A DNA stretch of 64,000 nucleotides. It comes from Desulfobacteraceae bacterium. GTDB lineage: Bacteria; Desulfobacterota; Desulfobacteria; Desulfobacterales; Desulfosarcinaceae. The stretch spans positions 1 through 64,000 of the forward strand of contig JABDIN010000073.1 of the NCBI GenBank assembly GCA_013003715.1, in the 5' to 3' direction. This document shows positions 27,736-34,400 of this stretch, piece by piece (within the stretch, counting starts at the first letter, position 1; the number at the start of each line of letters is the position of its first letter). A program made the position numbers and the translations under genes. Under the pieces are notes generated by a model, which did not search any database, was not told where the DNA came from, and was given only the letters and a program-made list of their open reading frames with translations.

Positions 27736-28857
27736 ATGATGCCTCCTGATCCCGGATTGATAGCCGCCCCATCTGCCGCATCCCTGCAGATGTCCATGGA
27801 GCCCGCGCATAATGCGGTGAACACCATGAGTGTCCTTGCCAGTGTGGAAGAGCTGTCCGGCATAGACGACTGGGTGGTCCGGACAGCCAACGCCATGCCG
27901 CCGGACCTGCTTCAGAACAATCGTATCGTGATGTCGGGTTTGGGGTTTTCCGTGATTCCGGATCGAAAATGGCCGAATTTCCCCTCCTTCATCCGATTTC
28001 TTGAAACCCAGGAACCCGAATCTTTCAGGAAACGTCTTTTTTCGGCATATGCCCAGCTTGCCAGGAAAAAGAACGCGTGCAAGATCTGCATGCCGCCCGA
28101 TCCGGTCGATGAATCCATTGAGATGGACTACAGGCCGTTGCTCGACAGCTTCGATCATTTTGTCAATTTTCTGATGAAGGGCTTCCCGGCCGAATGCCTT
28201 GATCTTGAGGTGGAATCCGAGTCCTTCAGATATTTAAATGATCCGCCGGCAATGAAACGGTTTGTGGTGGATCATTTTAAAACCATGTGGGCTGATATCC
28301 TGTCGGCCGACTGGGAAGCCGGTCTGCCGAAGCTCCAGGCCACCATCGATGCCTTCCATCAAATGGAGTTGAATAAGCTTTCGCGGTTGGAGGCTGTCCA
28401 ACAGGTGGTGGGCCGTGAGCTGGAGGAAGAATGGCGGGACATCATCAAGGCCGTGGGCACCATTATTTTTGTGCCCTCCGTACACCTCGGGCCGTATCTG
28501 CGCAAATACAGGCATCAGGATACATTGCGGATCATGTTCGGTGCACGGATACCCGAAGGCATCCGTTTTCATGCACCGGAACTTGACCGGGCACAAATCC
28601 TGGTGCGCATCAATGCCCTGGCCGATGATACCCGGCTTCGGATTTTAAAACTCATCACCGACGAAGGCGAAAAGCGATCCACTGAAATCATGCAGATCCT
28701 GGGGCTCAGCCAGAGCGCCGCCTCGCGGCATCTAAAGCAGCTTGCCGCCACCGGTTACCTTACGGAGCGGCGCTGTGAAACCGCCAAATCATACCGGCTC
28801 AACAACAAGCGGCTGGAAAACACGCTTGGAGCCTTGAAATGCTTTTTATCGAATTAA
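27736..28857 (+). CDS. ArsR-type winged-helix regulator with large N-terminal domain
   Basis: 373 residues. The last 85 form an ArsR-type winged helix: RINALADDTRLRILKLI, STEIMQILGLSQSAASRHL, and the wing TGYLTERRCETAKSYRLN. The first 280 residues form a domain without a recognised signature, similar in layout to DUF5937-type regulators where an N-terminal region senses an unknown ligand. It has a single CKIC pair and no obvious metal-binding ArsR box. Its own promoter and a palindrome lie directly upstream. It is followed by a small Cys-rich gene and a terminator, so the two are probably one transcript. Confidence 0.78.
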   Translation: MMPPDPGLIAAPSAASLQMSMEPAHNAVNTMSVLASVEELSGIDDWVVRTANAMPPDLLQNNRIVMSGLGFSVIPDRKWPNFPSFIRFLETQEPESFRKRLFSAYAQLARKKNACKICMPPDPVDESIEMDYRPLLDSFDHFVNFLMKGFPAECLDLEVESESFRYLNDPPAMKRFVVDHFKTMWADILSADWEAGLPKLQATIDAFHQMELNKLSRLEAVQQVVGRELEEEWRDIIKAVGTIIFVPSVHLGPYLRKYRHQDTLRIMFGARIPEGIRFHAPELDRAQILVRINALADDTRLRILKLITDEGEKRSTEIMQILGLSQSAASRHLKQLAATGYLTERRCETAKSYRLNNKRLENTLGALKCFLSN

Positions 28858-28933
28858 CCGGTCATAACTGCGAATGGGAGTGGATCGGATGCATCGCTCC
28901 TGCCGCTGGACGATCAACCCTAGGGAGGTTGTC

Positions 28934-29179
28934 ATGTTTGAACATCCGATAACTCTTGAATATGATATGAAATACCGTCAGGAAGAGCTACACAAGGCGG
29001 CCGGGAATTATACTTTAGTAGGCATTGGCCGCGGGATAAATACCAAACGACGATTCAACCCGGTGGTCGCTCTGGCCGACTTCATGGTCTCCATAGGGTT
29101 GTGGTTGAAAAAACGCTACGAGCCGCTCAAGGACACGGGGCCTTGTTGCAGCGGAGTGGGATGCAGCCAGTCTTGTTAG
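28934..29179 (+). CDS. Small protein with Cys-rich tail
   Basis: 81 residues with a strong ribosome site (AGGGAGG) before the ATG at 28934. The N-terminal half is charged, and the middle contains a short amphipathic helix (VVALADFMVSIGLWLKKR). The C-terminus ends in CCSGVGCSQSC, five Cys in twelve residues, which could bind a metal or undergo thiol chemistry. It follows the ArsR-type gene and precedes a strong terminator, so it is probably a target or partner of that regulator. No family was recognised. Confidence 0.6.
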   Translation: MFEHPITLEYDMKYRQEELHKAAGNYTLVGIGRGINTKRRFNPVVALADFMVSIGLWLKKRYEPLKDTGPCCSGVGCSQSC

Positions 29180-29240
29180 ATATGAAGCCGCAAAATTCAT
29201 CTTAACGCAAGACGATTTTTCCCCGTTCCTCCTTTGGTCC

Positions 29241-29275
29241 GGGCCGGGTCCGGAATACCGGACCCGGCCCTTTTT
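29241..29275 (+). terminator. Intrinsic terminator
   Basis: GGGCCGGGTCCGG and CCGGACCCGGCCC form a perfect 13-bp stem with loop AATA, followed by TTTTT. It ends the ArsR-type regulator and Cys-rich gene transcript. Confidence 0.92.
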
Positions 29276-29346
29276 AATCAGGCGTTGCTGCCGGGATTCA
29301 GTCATTCGTCCGAATTAACGGTATCGCCCTGACAGGGCCTGATTTC

Positions 29347-30234
29347 TCACAGAAACGTCCCCTCCGCCACCTTCACCACCTGACCGCCGACTCTTATATC
29401 GATATGCTCGTCATGGGATTTGGTGTTGAGCAATAAAAGGGACGGCCGGCCCATTTCATAACCTTGTTCCAATCGGACGGAAATGGTATCGGCGTTCAGA
29501 TATCGATGGCGGGTGAGATATCCGGCCAGGCTGCCGGCCGCGCTGCCCGTGGCCGGATCTTCGGGCACGCCGTAATAATCACCGAACATACGCGCACTTA
29601 GATGGTTCTTTGCATGGTAGGTTTCCGGACAAAACACGTAAAATGCTTTCGCCGTTTGATCCTTGATCAGACGATAATACGCTTCCGTATTGACACGGAT
29701 CCGGCGCAGATTCTCAAGGGTGGTAATGGGGACCATGAACATGGGCAGCCCGGTGGAAACCGACTGGACCGGGAAGTGCTTATCCCAGGCACCGGATTCA
29801 AGTCCAAGCATGTTCATTACGGCTTCCGCTGGTAGCTCGGCTCCGAATTCAGGTTGAATCTGTTTCATCCACAAGGTGTCTGGAATTCCGTCCTGGTAGG
29901 TTATATCCACGGGGATTTTTCCGATCTTCAAGTTGAGGATCACCTGTTCCACCGGTGATCCGATTATCTCCTGCTGCAGGATGTATGCGGTACCCAGCGT
30001 GGGGTGCCCGGCAAAGGGCACCTCATGGCGGGGCGTAAAGATACGCACATCATATCCGCCGTCTCTTGGGGTTCGCGACAGGATGAAGGTGGTCTCCGAG
30101 AAATTGGTCTCCCCGGCGATGGCTTGCATTTCTTCAGTACTAAGGGTGGAGGCATCCGAAAATACAGCCAGTTGATTCCCGGCGTATTTTTTTTCGGCAA
30201 ACACATCCAGAATAAAAAACCGATAGGATTTCAT
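29347..30234 (-). CDS. PhzF-family protein
   Basis: 295 residues of the PhzF (diaminopimelate-epimerase-like) fold. The start FFILDVFAEKKYAGNQLAVF spans the first strand pair, the likely catalytic Glu is in TNFSETTFIL, and the second half shows FAGHPTLGTAY and PEDPATGSAAG, all hallmarks. Members are isomerases; only some make phenazines, so phenazine synthesis must not be assumed. AAGGGA precedes the ATG. It lies 63 bases after the RidA gene on the same strand and may share a transcript with it. Confidence 0.87.
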   Translation of the reverse strand: MKSYRFFILDVFAEKKYAGNQLAVFSDASTLSTEEMQAIAGETNFSETTFILSRTPRDGGYDVRIFTPRHEVPFAGHPTLGTAYILQQEIIGSPVEQVILNLKIGKIPVDITYQDGIPDTLWMKQIQPEFGAELPAEAVMNMLGLESGAWDKHFPVQSVSTGLPMFMVPITTLENLRRIRVNTEAYYRLIKDQTAKAFYVFCPETYHAKNHLSARMFGDYYGVPEDPATGSAAGSLAGYLTRHRYLNADTISVRLEQGYEMGRPSLLLLNTKSHDEHIDIRVGGQVVKVAEGTFL

Positions 30235-30297
30235 TTTATTCCCTTATTTTGGTTAAACCTTAATAATCACCCAACAGATACACCGGTCAGCCCCCTA

Positions 30298-30678
30298 TTA
30301 TCCTTTCAGTGCTACCATCTCTATCTCCACCATGGCGTTCAACGGCAGGGCGGCCACCTGAAACGCACTGCGGGCCGGGGGATCGGTCGGAAAATAAGTG
30401 GCATATACCTCATTCATCGCCGAAAAATTGTTTATATCCGCCAGAAAAACCGTCGCTTTCACCACCCGGCTGAACTTGGTACCGGCTTCTTCGAGAACAG
30501 CGCTGAGATTCTTCATCACCTGCCGTGTTTGCGCTTGAATTCCGCCGTCAACCAATTGCCCGGACACAGGATCCATGCCCACCTGCCCGGCCGTAAACAC
30601 GAAGCTCTCCGTGCCGATGGCCTGGCTGTAAGGGCCGGCAGCCTGAGGTGCCTTCTCAGTATAAATTACCTTTCGCAT
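30298..30678 (-). CDS. ridA: RidA-family enamine/imine deaminase
   Basis: 126 residues. RidA proteins hydrolyse reactive enamines and imines released by PLP enzymes and so protect them. The substrate Arg is in PPARSAFQVAALP, and the N-terminal AAGPYSQAI plus FTAGQVGMDP match the family closely. The ATG at 30678 has AAAGGAGA upstream; a longer start at 30741 is rejected. A second, more distant RidA gene is at 54816. The local density of PLP enzymes gives both a clear reason to be here. Confidence 0.9.
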   Translation of the reverse strand: MRKVIYTEKAPQAAGPYSQAIGTESFVFTAGQVGMDPVSGQLVDGGIQAQTRQVMKNLSAVLEEAGTKFSRVVKATVFLADINNFSAMNEVYATYFPTDPPARSAFQVAALPLNAMVEIEMVALKG

Positions 30679-30895
30679 GCTTTCTCCTTTCAATAGTGAT
30701 CTATTTATAGGTATGCTGGGAATTGTAACAGCTTTAAACAAAACAAATAGTCACAGTTGTTCTAAAAAACAATGATAACAATTATGTCACACACGCTGAT
30801 ACGTAAATGACGGGTTCATCATCAAAGGAGATTATCCATTGGTGGCCCTGAATATAGCCACGGTGATTCCGACACTCCGGCGATAGCGGGTATTC

Positions 30896-32422
30896 ATGAA
30901 TAACTTCATCCATAGTTTCACGCATGCCGCCGAAAAATATGCGGATAAGACCGCTCTGGTCTGGTACGCATCCGGGCAGCCCGGAGCCGAATTGACCTAT
31001 GCCGGCCTGAACCGGGCTGCCTGCAGAATGGCCCGGACCTTGGCCGGCAGGGGAATTGTCGGAAGCGATCGGGTCATCCTATGCATGGACAAGTCCCTTT
31101 TCTGGGTGACGGCCCATTTGGCCATTCTCATGAACGGTGCGGTTTCGGTGCCCCTCAATCCGGGATTCAGGCGCGATGAGATGGCTTATTTCATCGCGGA
31201 TTCGGAACCGGCACTGGTCATTGCCGGCCCCGGGCAAGCACGTTTGATCCGCGACATTGTCCCCGTTGAGAAGATCCTGGAGGTGGACACCCGACAAGCT
31301 TATACGGAGATGGATATCGTTCACGCCGGATCAAACGATCTAACGCAAGTGGACACGGTGCCGGATGATCCTGCCCTGATCATTTACACTTCCGGCACCA
31401 CGGGAAGGCCCAAAGGGGCGGTGTTGAGCGGGGAAAACCTGTATCACGATTGTGAAAACATCAATTCGATGTGGCGGATTACCCATACGGATGTACTTTG
31501 CCATTCACTTCCCCTGTTTCATGTCCATGGCTTGTGTTTCGCCCTGCATACCTGCCTGACTGCCGGGGCTCGGGTTCTGCTGCTCGATGCCTTTGTCCCC
31601 GGCCAGGTGTTGCGACGGCTCTCCGCGTTACATAATGAGGAAAAGGTATCCATATTCATGGCCGTTCCCACCATGTATCGAAAACTGGTGGATCAATCCG
31701 GCTATTCTCCATCTGATTTCCGGCATCTGCGGCTGCTCACCTCAGGTTCGGCCCCGCTTCTTGAAAAAGATTTCCGTAAAATAACTTCATTTTTCGGAAA
31801 GCCGCCGGTGGAGCGGGAAGGCATGTCCGAAACCGGCATGAATTTTTCCAACCCGTTGGATGGGACCCGGAAGCCCGGCTCCATAGGTCTGCCACTCCCC
31901 GGTGTAACCGTCCGGGTGGTGGATCCGAAAACTTTCGCGGGCACCGCCCCCGGCGAAACCGGTGAGTTCTGGCTGAAAGGTCCGGCCATCACCGGCGGGT
32001 ATTGGCGCAAACCCGTAGAGACAGAGAAGGCCTTTGAGAAAGGATGGTTCAGGACCGGGGATCTCGGCCGGGTGGATCAGGACGGATATTACTATTTGAC
32101 GGACCGTATCAAGAATATCATCATCTCCGGAGGTGAGAACATCTCGCCCAGGGAAATCGAACTGGTGATCAACCGGTTGGCGGGTGTCATTGAATCCGCC
32201 GTCATCGGTATAGCGGATCCCGCGTGGGGGGAGAAGGTGGTGGCTGCGGTGGTGGTCCGCCCGGAAGCCGGCGTGACCATCGAATCCATCAGGAACTGGT
32301 GTAAAGCACGCCTCCACCCGTGGAAATGCCCCAAACAATTTCTCATGGTGGACGCGCTGCCTAAAAACACCATGGGAAAAGTGCTTAAAAACGAGGTGGA
32401 AAAGCTATTTATCACGACCTGA
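30896..32422 (+). CDS. AMP-forming acyl-CoA synthetase, malonyl-CoA-synthetase-like group
   Basis: 508 residues of the ANL superfamily. The phosphate loop is YTSGTTGRPKG, followed by AMSET-like EGMSETGMN, FRTGDLG, the hinge RIKNIIISGGENI and the catalytic Lys in PKNTMGKVLKN. Layout and length suit short acyl-acid ligases such as MatB, but the acid substrate cannot be decided by eye. It is transcribed alone, divergent from ridA, and ends at a clear terminator at 32569. Confidence 0.86.
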   Translation: MNNFIHSFTHAAEKYADKTALVWYASGQPGAELTYAGLNRAACRMARTLAGRGIVGSDRVILCMDKSLFWVTAHLAILMNGAVSVPLNPGFRRDEMAYFIADSEPALVIAGPGQARLIRDIVPVEKILEVDTRQAYTEMDIVHAGSNDLTQVDTVPDDPALIIYTSGTTGRPKGAVLSGENLYHDCENINSMWRITHTDVLCHSLPLFHVHGLCFALHTCLTAGARVLLLDAFVPGQVLRRLSALHNEEKVSIFMAVPTMYRKLVDQSGYSPSDFRHLRLLTSGSAPLLEKDFRKITSFFGKPPVEREGMSETGMNFSNPLDGTRKPGSIGLPLPGVTVRVVDPKTFAGTAPGETGEFWLKGPAITGGYWRKPVETEKAFEKGWFRTGDLGRVDQDGYYYLTDRIKNIIISGGENISPREIELVINRLAGVIESAVIGIADPAWGEKVVAAVVVRPEAGVTIESIRNWCKARLHPWKCPKQFLMVDALPKNTMGKVLKNEVEKLFITT

Positions 32423-32458
32423 AATCAGTAAAACCGGAGATACAGAACATTAAAAATC

Positions 32459-32501
32459 GGCAGAATACCTTCATTTGACATTTGTCATTTCAAATTGGGC
32501 A
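32459..32501 (-). repeat. Dispersed intergenic repeat, copy A
   Basis: Read on the minus strand this gives GAAATGACAAATGTCAAATG followed by AAGGTATTCTGCC. It shares the CAAATGAAGGTAT end with copies B, C and D at 33649, 33734 and 46209. It lies between the synthetase stop and its terminator. Confidence 0.55.
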
Positions 32502-32568
32502 TTTTCACCGTTTTCTCTTGAAAATGTAAACTTAAAAAGTCCGAATTGATTCCCAATGCTTTTGTTCC

Positions 32569-32590
32569 GGGGGCCTGGCGGCCCCCTTTT
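32569..32590 (+). terminator. Intrinsic terminator of the acyl-CoA synthetase gene
   Basis: GGGGGCC and GGCCCCC form a 7-bp GC stem with loop TGGC, followed by TTTT. It could also work for the convergent secreted-protein gene, although that side has fewer T residues. Confidence 0.85.
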
Positions 32591-32605
32591 GTCAAAAGTA
32601 CATAA

Positions 32606-33349
32606 CTATGGAGACATTAACTGCTGGAGGAAACAGCCCCCCCCGCCGCCGCCACCACCACTGCTGCCGCTGCCGCTGCTGACGCTTCCACTGTCGCCAC
32701 TTTCCGAACTCCAGGAACCACTTATGCCGGAATCGGAAACCAGGCCGTAAACGACAAAATCATCGCCATACCCATCCACACCCACGACGATCAATCGACC
32801 ATCGGGATGCACTCCCCCCTCAAATGGATACGCCTCCCCATCCACGGTCATGTCGCCCGTCACATAGCCATTGGAGGCAATCGTCATCGACCATGTGCCG
32901 GATTCATCTCCGCTGAAGCTGCCGGAGTAGTCGCCGGCCTGGCTGACCGAGGTGACGGCCTGGCCGGTGAATGTGCCGGATTCGTAATAATTTGCCCAGG
33001 TACCGGAAACCGAACCATCCGATGAGTCAACATCGGCACTGACATCTGAATCGTTCATAACGGAAGTGCTCGTGTATGTACCGGTGGTGCCGTATTCCGT
33101 TGAAAAATAAAGGTAACCACCGTCGCCTGTACTATGACCAGTGGAGTAAGATAAGAAGAGGCTCTCCGAAGAAGATGAGGAGATAACGGCCACCCAGACC
33201 CCTGAATCCTCTCCGGTGAATGTCCCGGCATAGGTGCCGTAGTAGTCCGATGGGGCACACCAGGCAGACGGTGCAATACTGATACAGAAGGCCGCGAAAA
33301 CAAAGAGGACGAGAACCCTTGGAAACAGAACATGCTTGATACGAGTCAT
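32606..33349 (-). CDS. Secreted Gly/Ser-rich protein with poly-Gly-Cys-Phe tail
   Basis: 247 residues. A signal peptide (hydrophobic core VLVLFVFAAFCISIA, cut after AWCA) precedes two related beta-rich units: GTYAGTFTGEDSGVWVAVIS and, later, GDYSGSFSGDESGTWSMTIA. The end is a Ser/Gly linker, nine Gly and then CFLQQLMSP. A poly-Gly run ending in Cys-Phe is a frequent C-terminus of exported Deltaproteobacterial proteins and may be a processing or anchoring signal; this is inference. The ATG at 33349 has GAAAGGA six bases upstream; further ATGs lie close before it. Confidence 0.7.
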   Translation of the reverse strand: MTRIKHVLFPRVLVLFVFAAFCISIAPSAWCAPSDYYGTYAGTFTGEDSGVWVAVISSSSSESLFLSYSTGHSTGDGGYLYFSTEYGTTGTYTSTSVMNDSDVSADVDSSDGSVSGTWANYYESGTFTGQAVTSVSQAGDYSGSFSGDESGTWSMTIASNGYVTGDMTVDGEAYPFEGGVHPDGRLIVVGVDGYGDDFVVYGLVSDSGISGSWSSESGDSGSVSSGSGSSGGGGGGGGCFLQQLMSP

Positions 33350-33648
33350 TTTCATTCCTTTCAATTAGAGTTTCAATGCAAGTCGATTGCCGGATACCGA
33401 GAGACGGTCCGTTCACCTGTTTAAAAAGAGCAACAGGGCTATTGCCTGTATTTATTCAGCATAGCTGAATATAAATTGTTATCATAGTGGTTTGTGGTGT
33501 TGCATACTCGTGATATATCGTGAAAAGAGCTATCAAAAGCATGGAGGCTTGTCAATACGCTCAGCACGTTGTTGGAGAGTGACCTCATTAGGATTTGGCA
33601 TCGGATACTTTAAAATATTGACCGTGCGTTGCTATAAGGTTTGGTTAT

Positions 33649-33693
33649 AATGTCAAATGACAAAATCCAAATGCCAAATGAAGGAATGCTGTC
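33649..33693 (+). repeat. Dispersed intergenic repeat, copy B
   Basis: Starts AATGTCAAATGACAAA and ends AAATGAAGGAATGCTGTC. The inverted partner is copy C, 40 bases further on. Related copies lie at 32459 and 46209, always outside genes. Confidence 0.6.
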
Positions 33694-33733
33694 GTTTTAT
33701 CTTCGTTTTATGATCAAATCGATCCTTAAAAAT

Positions 33734-33779
33734 GGACAGCGTACCGCCATTTGAAATTTGAGCTTTGTCATTTGACATT
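33734..33779 (-). repeat. Dispersed intergenic repeat, copy C
   Basis: Minus-strand reading AATGTCAAATGACAAA, then a variable middle, then GGCGGTACGCTGTCC. The first 16 bases are identical to copy B. Confidence 0.6.
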
Positions 33780-33834
33780 GCGGGTATGCCGATTGTCCTG
33801 TAAATTGTCGCACACCTCTGTGCCCCCCTCAGGG

Positions 33835-34362
33835 TCAGGAAGGCTCTCCCCTTTCAATATTCTGCCGGCCGATTCCCGTGTAGACCGATTTGCAGATGCC
33901 GGAGACGCCGCCCTTGATCCCTTCCGGATTTTTAAACCCTTCCGAGTTCTGTAAACTTTCAAGATAGTGGGCAGCCGTTCCCAACGAATTAAAGGCGATG
34001 TCAACATGACGATCCGGCTCGATGGAAAACAGCCATCCCCTGCCATAGGGGTCGGCGGTTATCTCTCCCGGGTTCTCTTTGACCTCAGGGTTGAGACGAA
34101 TCTTTCCCACAATTGGGGCGTCAATGTAGATGATTTTACCGGTGATGGCGAACACGACGGATTCGCCGGCATCAACTGTGCTGCCGTCACCAACCAGCCA
34201 CTCCAGGTCCTTGAGGCCAGCGGAAAGCACCAGGGCCGGTTGGCTGATGCCGAAGACGACGGTGTTGTCTTCTCTCCGGGCCCAGAGGCCTTGTTTCAGA
34301 TCATAGTTCAGTGCTTCCGGTATGTCCACCTGCTGACCCAGGAACTTTTCGATGACGGCCAT
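33835..34362 (-). CDS. GcvH-like lipoyl-domain protein
   Basis: 175 residues; the first 125 follow glycine-cleavage H protein: IPEALNYDLKQGLWAR, VVFGISQPAL, DAGESVVFAITGKIIYIDAP and DPYGRGWLFSI. Counting from the conserved Gly-Glu, the lipoyl Lys corresponds to Lys76, in ITGK instead of the usual ESVK, and the hairpin after it is one residue shorter. Lipoylation is therefore plausible but unproven. No other glycine-cleavage gene is nearby. About 45 extra residues follow the H domain. It lies 38 bases downstream of the rhodanese-DsbD gene and may take part in the same thiol or lipoamide chemistry. GGAGAG precedes the ATG. Confidence 0.72.
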   Translation of the reverse strand: MAVIEKFLGQQVDIPEALNYDLKQGLWARREDNTVVFGISQPALVLSAGLKDLEWLVGDGSTVDAGESVVFAITGKIIYIDAPIVGKIRLNPEVKENPGEITADPYGRGWLFSIEPDRHVDIAFNSLGTAAHYLESLQNSEGFKNPEGIKGGVSGICKSVYTGIGRQNIERGEPS

Positions 34363-34400
34363 ATTTCTCTCCATTGTTTTCGATGATACAGTTCATCTGC

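Larger units (their letters stand above)
33350..33834. other. Intergenic region with a pair of inverted repeats
   Basis: About 480 bases between the GcvH-like gene (33835, minus) and the secreted-protein gene. No gene was recognised. It holds repeat copies B (33649, plus) and C (33734, minus), whose 16-base ends (AATGTCAAATGACAAA and its complement) could pair into a long hairpin. The promoter of the secreted-protein gene should lie just beyond 33360 but was not clear. Confidence 0.45.

Noticed and set aside
29347-30234. Phenazine biosynthesis locus from the PhzF call
   Set aside because: No other phz gene is present; PhzF-like isomerases are widespread in non-producers.
34087-34170. Loss of the lipoyl lysine in the GcvH-like protein
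   Set aside because: At first the Lys seemed displaced when aligned from the right, but counting from the conserved Gly-Glu it falls at the correct position (Lys76), so only its context is unusual.
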